DNA from: Diabrotica undecimpunctata
Taxonomy: Eukaryota; Arthropoda; Insecta; Coleoptera; Chrysomelidae
DNA length: 64,000 nucleotides
Assembly (NCBI RefSeq): GCF_040954645.1
Contig: NC_092803.1
Span: forward strand, 13,331,230 to 13,395,229
Reading direction: 5' to 3'
Shown here in pieces: positions 1 through 9,586 of this stretch; position 1 is the stretch's first letter; every line of letters begins with the position of its first letter. A program made the position numbers and the translations under genes. Under the pieces are notes generated by a model that was not told the origin of the DNA, searched no databases, and saw nothing but the letters and a program-made list of their open reading frames with translations.

Positions 1-981
1 CACATATTAAATATATTTTTATTAGTTCCACAAATAGTTGTTTTTTTTTTGTTTTTCTCCATATATGAAGAATATTACGCATTTCGGGCATGATTTGCGG
101 GTAATAAAGGGTTAACTGAAACCACTTTTATATGTCATAAGCAAAGTCTGGGGTTCCTTTGATTATAAAAAATCTGATGGGAATATTTTTCTCAACAAAG
201 TCGAGGTTTTTGCCATATGTAAATATTTATAAAAATGATTTTTTTTCCAAATTTTTATCAATTAGATGTACCTACTCGCTAGGGCCATCTTCTGGTTACC
301 TGCGTAAGAATAAGTGAACCCTAAAGTTCTTAGAACTATCTTCGAAGATAACTACACTTTTATTTTACTCACTACTACCAAAATACTGATTTTAAGATAT
401 AAATAATAATCAAAGAATATAAATAATATTCTTTGATATAATTTTTAGTATAATCCTTAATAGAAAATTATTGGCAAGTAAAAAATACATCAAAAACAAT
501 TTAAAATAGTGCGTATAGACGAGCTTTAAGATAAATTATGTAGTATACTTCATTCACAATTATAAGAACTGACTTATGCAGAATAAAAGTATCCCGCTGA
601 TAAAGTCGAAGCCATTTGCCTCTTCAGGTAAATAGTAAAAAGGGCCGGCTTAACGAATTTTATATTTTATTTGTCATTTACATTACATATTTAATTTAAA
701 TAAATATCTAGATAATTAAGGGAAAAAATACATAAACTGATGGAGTATTAGAATTAACTAATTATTATATTTTCTGTCTCGATTCTTTATTAAATATATC
801 CAAATTTTGAAAGTCATAAACAATTTTGGTTTTGTTAAAAACATTGCAAGTGAAATAATAAAAGGTGAAGTGAAAATTAAAATGAATTAATGTAGATATA
901 TACATATAGCTAAATATGATTATATTTTATACTTCATGTAAGGAAAGAAGTGTTTTAATTGTTAGTAAGGTATAAAGTATG
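1..981. other. AT-rich non-coding sequence
   Basis: I see no convincing coding frame, repeat border or RNA gene here. The sequence is very AT-rich with short homopolymers. It ends at the outer border of the snap-back element that begins at 982. Confidence 0.5.
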
Positions 982-1637
982 TCTGAAAAAGTTGGCAACA
1001 AACGGGAAATTTCTTTATTATTAATTTCACGAAAAAAACTATTCTTCATAAACATTTCTGCATTTCATAGAAATCAATAATCAATAATCAAATTTATAAA
1101 AGTTTAAGTGGTATACACCGAAAATCAAAAATATTGATTTATGCTTAAAAGTGGAGTGCTTTTAAATTTAGGTGCAGCATAAAATGTTATTTTAATTTGG
1201 TTGTAGGCTTTAAAAATTATTTTTAAATTTAGATTCATGGCCTTTTAATGATGTATCAGTAGGTGCATTAATTTTTAATTTTATTTCTAATTTACCTTAT
1301 TCAATATACAAAATCAACAAATGCAAAAGTATTTTTTTATTTACTTTTTACTTTAAATGTATTATTTAATTATTAGAAGGAAATGAATCTAAACTTGGAC
1401 ATAATTTTTAATAGCTACAAACATTTTAAAATTACATTTTCTTGCATATCTAAATTTAAAATCACTTTCCTCTTCAGTATTAATTAATAATTTTGATTTT
1501 TCCTATCTACCACTTAATATTTTATAAGATTATCTGTTAATGATTTCTATGTGATGCATAACCTTTAATGAAGAATAATTTTTTTTCGTAAAATTATTAA
1601 TAAAGAATATTTCCCATTTTTTGCCAACTTTTTCAGA
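982..1637. mobile_element. Snap-back MITE, about 656 bp
   Basis: The two ends are inverted repeats. The left end begins TCTGAAAAAGTTGGCAA and the right end is its exact reverse complement (1621-1637). Similarity continues inward, with gaps, for more than 150 bp per arm (for example 1000-1050 against 1570-1620), so the whole element could fold into one long hairpin. No transposase frame lies inside, so it is a non-autonomous element. The target duplication is unclear (TATG/TAT-like flanks). The parent superfamily is not recognised. Confidence 0.7.
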
Positions 1638-2019
1638 TATGAAACGGAAAACTTAAACATAACAAGTCAACATGAATAAATATGAACCTTTAAAACGAGT
1701 AAATCGGTACTCACCGAAGGGACCGCAGACGTTAAGATACAATTGGTGTCTCTTTGTAAAGACAATGAAGTCGACTTTACTAAAGCAATAAGACATTTAC
1801 TTAACACAGACACTACACAGTACTCCCCTGAGTTAGTGATAAGTTATAGTCTAAAAAAATCATTATGAAATTGACTGGCCAGTGTGAAAACTAGTGCCAA
1901 TAAAACACAAAACACACACAAAACATTTTCTTCGTTGAGACTTAAAATAATGACTAATAACAGTAATTATGGGAAATTTGTAGGTTTATAAAAAGAGTTT
2001 TTGACGTGACATCGTCTTA
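1638..2019. other. Unassigned spacer
   Basis: Short non-coding stretch between the snap-back element and the GC-rich island. No coding frame or repeat was recognised. Confidence 0.4.
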
Positions 2020-2290
2020 AATTAGGTTGTGGCTCGGAGTCACTCATGAAAAAGTGTAACGCCCGCTCACGTCTGTTACGATGAGTCACCGAACGAGAGA
2101 GAGGCCCGCCGGACCGGCGAATGCCTTGCGTCTCTCTCCCACTCAAACATGATCGGTCCGCTGCGCGCGCAGCACTAGAGAATTAGGCGCGTTGAATCGG
2201 TGCGTGCTTGTGTCTCTGTCTTTCTCGAGCGTTCTTGGCGTTGGAAAACCGAGAAAGCGTCATAATACAAGTTCACACGTGTGGTTAAAG
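2020..2290. promoter_or_regulatory. GC/CpG-rich island, possible promoter, 5' exon or LTR
   Basis: Base composition changes sharply here: many CpG and GCGC steps around 2090-2240 inside otherwise AT-rich DNA. Insect promoters, first exons and some retrotransposon LTRs look like this. No TATA box, initiator or splice signal can be pinned down with confidence. The frame that continues to 2490 has no recognisable protein similarity, so I do not call a gene. Confidence 0.3.
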
Positions 2291-3047
2291 TATCGTCAGC
2301 TGTGTCTGTAGTGAAATTGAGAAGAAACAGCGCGTTTCAACTGCAAACAACTATTGTGCAATTTAATAATATTCATATCAATAAATATTCTACCGAGAAA
2401 AAGACGTTGTCACGTAAAATCTTCGCCCGTAAAACCGACTTTACAGGCAACCGATTTTTTTTGACATTATGCTTCAATGATAATATTTGATCTGATTATA
2501 TATACCTATATACAGTTGTGCTATGCTTGGCTATTATGCCGGTCCTGGCAGCTTTGGTAGCTGTGATAATTATACAACAATAGAGTATTTACAAGGGATT
2601 ATTCAGTTTTACAGCTGTTATTAAAATAACTTTTATAATGAGACACTAAATTTCTGGATACAGTATATATGACATAAAACTTGCATAAGATTTGTTTTGA
2701 CGCAGTTTTGTTACGACCAAATCGTGAATGTAGGTAGTGAAGAGAACATATTATTATGTAAATTTGCATGTGACATTCGTGAATACAACCTTTAAAAAAT
2801 AATTGAAATACAATTTTTATTCATAACTATTTATTATTTACTATATATACACATCACTTAATTTAATCTAAAATTATAGCTGGAGCTTCTTTGCCTTTAC
2901 TTTGTCTTTCAGTTGTGAAACAAAAAAGTGAAATTGTTATAAACTTATTAGACCAGTGCCCATCCAGTTTTAAAATGATAAAAAATTAACCATCAGAATA
3001 TGGAGGCTCTAAAACGTGAGTAAATATAATGTTAAATATAATACTAT
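2291..3047. other. Unassigned non-coding sequence
   Basis: AT-rich sequence with no recognised domain. A 33-codon frame starting at 2524 is rich in Gly and Tyr but shows no family match that I know. It ends where the TAA microsatellite holding the R4/Dong-like element begins. Confidence 0.4.
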
Positions 3048-3068
3048 TAATAATAATAATAATAATAA
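3048..3068. repeat. (TAA)n microsatellite, left side of the insertion
   Basis: Seven or so TAA units directly precede the R4/Dong-like fragment. A second TAA tract (3895-3906) follows it, so the fragment sits inside one interrupted microsatellite. Confidence 0.85.
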
Positions 3069-3894
3069 GAAAGATGTTTCCCGATCCTGAGAGTTTTCTA
3101 CTTGCCATTCAGGATCAGGTTATACCAACTAAAAATTACCTGAAATATATTGTTAAAGATCCTCAAGTCCAAAATGACAAATGCCGATATGGATGCCAAG
3201 CCCAAGAAACCATCCAACATCTTACCGGGGGCTGCCAGGCGTTTGTCGGAACTGATTATAAAGAACGCCATGACTCAGTAGGAAAGATTATCCACCAAGA
3301 ACTAGCTGACAAACTGGGACTTCTCCAAACCGACCATCTTCCTTATTATCAATATGTTCCTGACAGAATGCTTGAAAATGACAACTACAAGCTGTACTGG
3401 GACCGCACTGTGCTTACAGACGAACCAGTGATACATAATAGACCGGATCTCATACTAGTTAATAAACTTACCAGGCAAACAACACTTATTGATATGGCGA
3501 TACCTAACACCAATAATTTGCGTGTTAAATACAACGAAAAGATCGCCAAGTATAGAGATCTAGAAATACAAATCAGGAGACAATGGAGAATGGAAAGTAC
3601 CCAGACAGTACCTATTATTCTATCTACTACTGGTGTTATTCACAAAAACCTCCTAGCGAACATCAAACAGCTAGGTCTAAATGAACATCTTTATAATGCC
3701 ATACAGAAAGCTGTACTCCTCGCGACGTCCAGATGTGTACGAAAATTTTTGCGAGATACTCCAGCAAACCAAGTCACCTAGGGCTCGATGACACGGAAAG
3801 AGTCCCACCAGAGCTCAATCCTTTTGATACCGTAGGTATTTGGGATGAGTGAATTTTCCCCTTAGAGGGAGTGTGAGCCGTATGGCTCAATCTG
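3069..3894 (+). mobile_element. 5'-truncated R4/Dong-like non-LTR retrotransposon
   Basis: The insertion is bounded by TAA tracts on both sides (3048-3068 and 3895-3906). It carries the endonuclease frame 3074-3781 and about 110 bp of 3' untranslated sequence. Dong-type elements are established TAA-repeat specialists. The clade call rests on the RLE motif plus this insertion site. R2-like relatives are the main alternative. Confidence 0.7.
3074..3781 (+). CDS. C-terminal part of an R4/Dong-like LINE protein (zinc knuckle plus restriction-like endonuclease)
   Basis: An open frame of 235 codons from the ATG at 3074. An N-terminal third holds a Cys-Cys-His-Cys knuckle (C-x3-C-x7-H-x4-C, around KCRYGC..HLTGGC). 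The middle holds an RPD motif followed by LIDMAIP and EK..KY, the signature of the restriction-enzyme-like endonuclease of R2/R4-type LINEs, which nicks target DNA for target-primed reverse transcription. The reverse transcriptase that normally precedes it is missing, so this is a 5'-truncated copy. The surviving frame has no stop, which suggests a fairly recent insertion. TAA repeats flank both sides, matching the known preference of Dong elements for TAA microsatellites. Confidence 0.8.
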   Translation: MFPDPESFLLAIQDQVIPTKNYLKYIVKDPQVQNDKCRYGCQAQETIQHLTGGCQAFVGTDYKERHDSVGKIIHQELADKLGLLQTDHLPYYQYVPDRMLENDNYKLYWDRTVLTDEPVIHNRPDLILVNKLTRQTTLIDMAIPNTNNLRVKYNEKIAKYRDLEIQIRRQWRMESTQTVPIILSTTGVIHKNLLANIKQLGLNEHLYNAIQKAVLLATSRCVRKFLRDTPANQVT

Positions 3895-3906
3895 CATAAT
3901 AATAAT

Positions 3907-5737
3907 TTATTCATCCTGAAAGATCATTTACATGATATAGGATAAGTCGAATAAAAAATATAAAATACTTATAAAACATCACAATTTTAGAATTACAAGA
4001 TAAGAAGTACATAGGATTAATTATTTACATCACCCAGATATTCACTTAAACTGTAGAAACAATTTTGCAATAGAAAAGATTGTAATTTACCTCGAAATTT
4101 ATTTAAATTCGTTTCAGATTTAATACTGTTGGGAAGATGATTGAAAAGTCTTATACCCATATAATACTGGGATTTTTCAAATCGTGCTGTATTATGTTTT
4201 GGTACTCTGATGAAGTCATTTTACCTAGTTGAGTACTGGTGATAAACAGTTTCAATGAAAAGAAGTTATATTGGCCTTTATAGGTAGAGTACATTTAAAA
4301 ATATATATAGAAGGTACTGTTAAAATGTTGTATTTTTCAAAATATTGTCGACATGAATGCCTATTATGGTAAATTAAAAATTAATCGAATTATCCTTTTC
4401 TGAGAGACAAACACTCTTGCAGCATTCACAGCACTACCCCAAAAATTTATATTGGGGGCCAAGTGAGAATAAACAATTGCATAATAAACATTCAATAACT
4501 GTTCGTTTTTAAGGAAACTTTTTAATTGCAATATTGCGTGATAACTACTATTTATTCTTTTGCAAACATGATTAATTTGAGATTCACAGCTCATGTTACT
4601 ATCAAGATACAAACCTAAACGTTTGGTGGAAGTTGTAGAATGAACCAGGCTATCATTTACTTTTATAGAAAACTGGTAACTTGAATTTGATCTATAGTAG
4701 AATTACATGCTTATGGCTTTTTTAGCATTAACAATCAAAGCATTTTTTTTACACCAATCTGTAAAATCTTCTGATTACATTCAGTTGAACAGTTAATTCC
4801 TCGGCACTTGAAGCAGATGTAGCAGTAGTTGTGTCATCTGCATACATAAATATGTTATTTGAACTGACATATCTGGGCATATCATTAATATAGCATAGGA
4901 ATATTAATGGCCCCAATATTGAACCCTGAGGAACCTTAATATCAATATCACCATAATCTGATCGTGAGTCACTAAGTTTAACGAGGATCTTCCTAGAATG
5001 TAAATAAGATGTCAGTCATAATGAGAACTGACCCGTAAAACCAATATTTTTTAACTTCTCTATAGCAACACTTACGTTTATGGTATCAAAAGCTTTTGAG
5101 AGATCAAAGAAAAGTGCCCCCACAAAATCTCCCCGATCCAGTGCGATGTGAATGAAACTAAGCAATTCAGTGGTAGCACTCTCTGTTGATCTTCCAGGTA
5201 GAAATCCGTGTTGGTTGGAACATAATATATTGTATTTACTAAGGAAACTATACATTCTTTTGTATACACATTTCTCATAAATTTTGCCCAAAATAGTAGG
5301 GACTGTAACTGGCCTGTAATTATCTAAAACTGAATTATCTCCACTCTTAAATATTGGAGTAACTCCTACCTTCAAGCAATGTGGAAAAACCCCCTGTTCT
5401 ACTGATATATTTATTAAGTTTGCAAGGGGTTGCGCTATATATTCACTAATACACTCTATTAATTTAGTTGATATGCAATCAATACCTACTGAGGTAACAT
5501 TTTTCAAGGAGCCAATAACCTCTCTAACATCATACTCATCTACAGGAAAAAAATAAAAGGATTTATCTACATATTGTGGGGTATAATGATGAAAATTGGT
5601 ATTTTTAAAAATATTTATGATTTTATTTTTAGGACAAGTAGTAAAATGCTCTACAAAAGCGTTTGCCATCTCATATTTATTAGTAATAATTTTATCAGCA
5701 AGTTGGATTTTATCACAATTATTATGTTTTACCGTCT
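3907..5737 (-). pseudogene. CR1/Jockey-type LINE, decayed reverse transcriptase
   Basis: On the minus strand the reverse-transcriptase motifs run in order: NYRPVTVPTILGK near 5310, HGFLPGRSTESATTELL near 5190, FFDLSKAFD near 5100, PQGSILGPLLFL near 4920 and FMYADD near 4845. A C-terminal segment follows (4364-4612) and a terminal stretch resembling LPNSIK..KF...L down to about 4025. The frame is broken at least between 5016 and 4612, so it is dead. No 5' endonuclease remains. The sense-strand 3' end abuts the TAA tract at 3895-3906, which may be its own simple-repeat tail. Confidence 0.75.
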
Positions 5738-6284
5738 AAGGTTTTCATTTTCCACCACCCGAGTTCCGAGGGAAGTCATATTGGAGGTGGTTTTTGGGAG
5801 TAAAAAACAGTTTTTTATGTATAACGTCGTATAAAAACGTGGTAGAGAATACCGAGGGACAAAAATTAAAACAAAAGTAAAAATTATAAACATATATTAA
5901 GAAAATAATTTAGATAAGATAAAGAAATAATTATATAATAACATATAACATATTTATATTTGTATAATAATAAATAATATATAATATATTTATTGATTGA
6001 TGGCAGTGCACCAAATTAAATATTTACAAACAAATGTTAAACAAATATTTTACTATATACAAAAAATAATAAACCTTTCTAAAAAGTCAGTATAAAGGTT
6101 ATCACTACATTTTGAGGTATACTTTTTTAATCTCAAATCGGTATAAATAACAAATGTAAAGAAAAGTCCTTTATTTTTATTAATGTTACTTATGACTTTT
6201 ATATCAAAAATTGTTGTCAAAATGCAATTTGTGATGTATTTTCAAAAGGTATTTCAAAATCTGAAATAACTCAAATAAATAGTT
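5738..6284. other. AT-rich spacer
   Basis: Mostly AT-rich tracts with no coding signal. A GC-richer 100 bp at 5740-5840 is of unknown origin. Confidence 0.4.
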
Positions 6285-6655
6285 TACGGATAGACGGATA
6301 TTGAAGATATTCTGGATGGCAAGGAAAACTAACGAGCAAGTACTAAAAAGGGGTCACGAAAAATAGAGAATTATTTAAGACTATTGAGGAAGATATTGAG
6401 GAGGAATCGATAAAGGCAAAATAGTAGGTCGAGGACAGTCGTAAAGCAAGAAAACAGGTTTTTTGGCTAGAAAACATTCGCGAATGCACTTAAATACCAA
6501 ATGCAATACAATTATGTCGAGTAGCAGTAGATCGAGGATCCTTCGCAATGGTGATCGACAACGTCGGATATTTCTGACATGTCACGTGACGACGAAACGA
6601 CCACTAGCTACCAGAAGTCTTCCAAAGAAGAAAAAAACCTCATCTTCATAGAGCA
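6285..6655 (+). pseudogene. 3' end of an RTE-like LINE
   Basis: With frame changes the plus strand reads as the C-terminal tail common to insect RTE-like LINEs: a KIVGR..S..KK..WL.NIRE-like stretch near 6415-6490 followed by a short arginine/valine-rich end. It closes in an A-rich GAAGAAAAAAA tail near 6625. No upstream reverse transcriptase is attached, so it is strongly 5'-truncated. Confidence 0.5.
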
Positions 6656-7499
6656 AATAAGTAAAATAATAAAGTTTTTTGAAGAGACACTGTATCAGGA
6701 ACAACATCTTCACCTATGAATAATAGGAAACCTTCCCATCTAATGAAGATTTTAAAAATAACTCAGTTTATTTACTTTGCCCGATATTGTTGATTTCAAA
6801 ATAAATTTATAAATAATGATTCATTTAAGAGTGGGAAATTTTTTCCAAATACCAAGCACGACTAAGTTGATTATACCAAGCAGTAAAATTACTTTAATAT
6901 TCAAAACAAATCATTTGCAATATTCTACCAGTAAGTCGTTTTCTTATCTATGGAAATTTCCACCATGAAAACGACAAATGAAATATTTTTATTACAGAAA
7001 ATATTTTTTAGCGTTTACAAAACCGGCTATTTTTATTTAATACACTAGAAAAGATAGAGACTAGAAAAAATAATGTAGACTATGGGAAAACGAAATTTAC
7101 GAATTAGGTTATCTACTTGCACCTTTATTTAATTCTCAGTTATTTATCTAAAACTCTAGTATCTATGGTAATTTGTGATTTTTATAGACTAGCCAATCCG
7201 ATGATGCAATAAAATTATACCAAATATTCTGGGTCGTAAAAAATTTTGATATACCAAAGAATATCGTACCAGTAGTCAAAATAACATTAGAAAGGCATTC
7301 GCAAACAACCAGATTGCCATTGCTGCACAAGAGGCAAGCACAAGGTATTGAAACTACCAATAAGAGACATATTGACTGTAACGGAAAAAAATCTTAGGTT
7401 CAAATAAATTTAAAGAAATTTAACTTAGAAGACTAATTAGTAATAAATTAAAAACTCAGATGCAAAACGATAGACATATAAGTGTTTCAAGAACACAAT
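6656..7499. other. Unassigned sequence
   Basis: AT-rich. A weak coding look around 7190-7360 could not be tied to a family. It may be the decayed upstream part of the LINE that becomes recognisable at 7500. Confidence 0.35.
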
Positions 7500-9212
7500 G
7501 ATCAACTTACCATCGAACTAGCTGGATTTAGACCAGGAAGATCTACAAACGACAACATTACAGATACTATTCACGAAAGCTTTTAAAAATATTCGAAAAT
7601 GTATGACAATTTACTTTGAGGTAACTAAAGCCTTTGATGCAGTATGGAAACTCCTTATATTGAATATTTTAAAAAGTTGGGATATCAAGAAAATATTTTG
7701 GCCTCCATAAAGTTTTTAAACATATAAAGATAGCATAGCTATGGTAAGATGTAAAGGAAAACTATCGCAACCTATCAAATATGAAGATTCGCTGAGCCCA
7801 TTAATATTTAATCTGATAATGGATGAAATCATAAAAAAAGAAGAGGATATAGAATGGGAGAAAAGGAAATAAGGATAATATGCTACGCCGACGACGCCAT
7901 AATAACAGCCGAAAATGAAGATGACCTACAAAGATTAATTAAAGAATTCGAAGATACGGCGCTCATATACAACATGGAGATCTCAACAGGGAAAACTAAA
8001 ACGATAGTAATATCAGCGGAACCGACACGATGTAAACTAGTCGTACATAACAAAATAATAGAACAAGTGATGGAAACTGAATACTTGGAAATACAACTGT
8101 CAAGCTACGGAAAAGTGGAAGAAGAAGTACAAAAACAAGTGAACATGGCAAACAGAGCAGCAGGATGTCTCAACAACACAATCTGAAGAAACAAATACCT
8201 TACAACGGAAACGAAAACCAGGTTATATAAATCAACAATAAGACCGATAATGACCTACACAGCGGACACAAGAGCAGATACGGCGAAACCACAAAGACTA
8301 CTGGAAACAACAGAAATGAAAGTCTTACGAAAAATAACAAACCAAACTCTAAAGGCCATGATCGACAGGCGAGTAAAACTGCGGTTTTGTGGCTCGTCGG
8401 TAAAGCTCGTCAGTGTATCATTGCAATACCGCGGTTTTATATACCTATGAGCCTGGCTTGCGGCTCGTCAGATTGTTTTATTTTTTACTTGGCTCGTCAT
8501 TTAAAACCGCGCGTGTATCACTACTGGCGAGCAAAACCGGCAGTTTTCAAAGACCGTTGAAGTGAAAAGATCAGTTTTTAAACATGGATATGCGAAATCT
8601 CAGCTACGACTTTTTATTAAAATTTATATATTGTTTACGAGACTGTGTTGGTTTATGGAAATGTACATCTCCAGAATACAAAAACAAAACAACTCGACTT
8701 ACCGCATATGTTAAACTTTTAAATACCCAACGTCTAGGGCGTCTCCGCTTTTTTTTGTAATTTCGTAGTATGCTATAGCGAAGTAACATAAAACTTCACT
8801 TTCAGTTGAACACGACTTGTTAGCTGTGGACGGTGGACAATGACTGTTTTGCTCGCTAGTCGATCAGCACCAACGAGCCGCGAGTAAAATCGTCGTTCTT
8901 AAAACCGCGGTATTATGGCTCGCACGTCGATCACCCACTAAAGAGACAGAGTAAGAAGTGAGGAAATACGAGCGAGATGTGGTATAGAGGAAATAAACGC
9001 GTGGACCAAAAGAAGAAAAGTGGAATGGAATCAACACATCGAAAGAATGACAGAAAATAGAATAGTACGAATAGCAAAAGACAAATCGCCACATGGAAGA
9101 AGATCATTGGGACGACCGAGGAAAAGATGGTCAGACAACATTAATTGAGGCTAAAAACCGAAGTAAAACAGGCATTAAGCCTATTTATAAAGTAGGAAGA
9201 AGAAGAAGATAA
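7500..9212 (+). pseudogene. RTE-like LINE reverse transcriptase, interrupted by a MITE
   Basis: Degenerate RT blocks start near 7510 (LDQEDLQ/AFD-type motifs, TKAFDAV near 7630) and are clear from 7854 with CYADDAIITAENEDDLQRL. The frame stops near 8186, resumes as RPIMTYTADTRADT near 8240 and is then cut by a 581-bp insert (8355-8935). It continues after 8944 with RVRSEEIRARCGIEEI-like and GRRSLGRPRKRWSDNI motifs. The 3' end is a GAAGAAGAAGA tail at about 9197-9211. The same C-terminal domain and tail recur at 40880-42856, 57676-58389 and, reversed, 22534-23294. Confidence 0.8.
8355..8935. mobile_element. 581-bp MITE inserted in the RTE-like LINE
   Basis: The insert is flanked by CTCTAAAG (8347-8354) and CACTAAAG (8936-8943), an 8-bp target duplication with one mismatch. 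The ends are imperfect inverted repeats sharing TGATCGAC and GCGAG. Inside, AAAACCGCGGTTTT-like palindromes and GGCTCG motifs recur in both orientations near both ends. Removing it restores the LINE sequence. The 8-bp duplication fits the hAT superfamily, but the ends are not a textbook hAT end. No transposase frame is present. Confidence 0.65.
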
Positions 9213-9225
9213 AGTTTTTCACTCA

Positions 9226-9505
9226 AAGAACATTTCAAGTCCGAGTGAGTGGTACAATATCCTATCATAAAGAACAATAAAATGGAATCCTACAAGGATC
9301 AATTATCAGTCCTATTTTATTCTTAATAGCAATAAACGATACAATAAAAATTATTGCGAAACGTTCAGGCAAGACTATAAATATGCTGATGACCTGATTA
9401 TTTACATCAATGGCCAGAACGTTAATTGTATGGCGTCAATATTACAAGAACACTTAAATAAACTAGTAAATGTCATTTTTTCACAAAATTTACAACCAAA
9501 TTCAG
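9226..9505 (+). pseudogene. Jockey-type reverse transcriptase fragment
   Basis: The plus strand reads GILQGSIISPILFLIAIND and, after a frameshift near 9390, YADDLIIYINGQN, the PQGS and YADD blocks of a Jockey-clade RT. Only about 90 codons remain. It directly precedes the start of the gag region described next and may be a separate, older copy. Confidence 0.65.
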
Positions 9506-9586
9506 CATAAATTTTAAACAACCCACCAACAACAATATATTATGTTCCTAACCAAGTACTATCACAATCTCCCTCAAACTGTCAAT
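9506..9586 (+). pseudogene. 5' part of a Jockey-type gag frame, cut by a LINE insertion
   Basis: This short segment reads NNPPTTIYYVPNQVL.. and ends ..SNCQ at the target duplication CTGTCAAT (9579-9586). The same frame resumes at 11661-11668 as ..CQYNPILNPTLSTPQ. The in-frame junction shows that the RTE-like LINE between them landed inside this gag gene. No ATG survives at the start. Confidence 0.6.

Noticed and set aside
2281..2490. 69-codon open frame after the CpG-rich island
   Set aside because: It starts at GTG, has no recognisable domain and is Lys/Asn-rich by composition. More likely leader or chance.
2524..2625. Small frame MLGYYAGPGSFG.. of 33 codons
   Set aside because: Too short, with no family or splice context.
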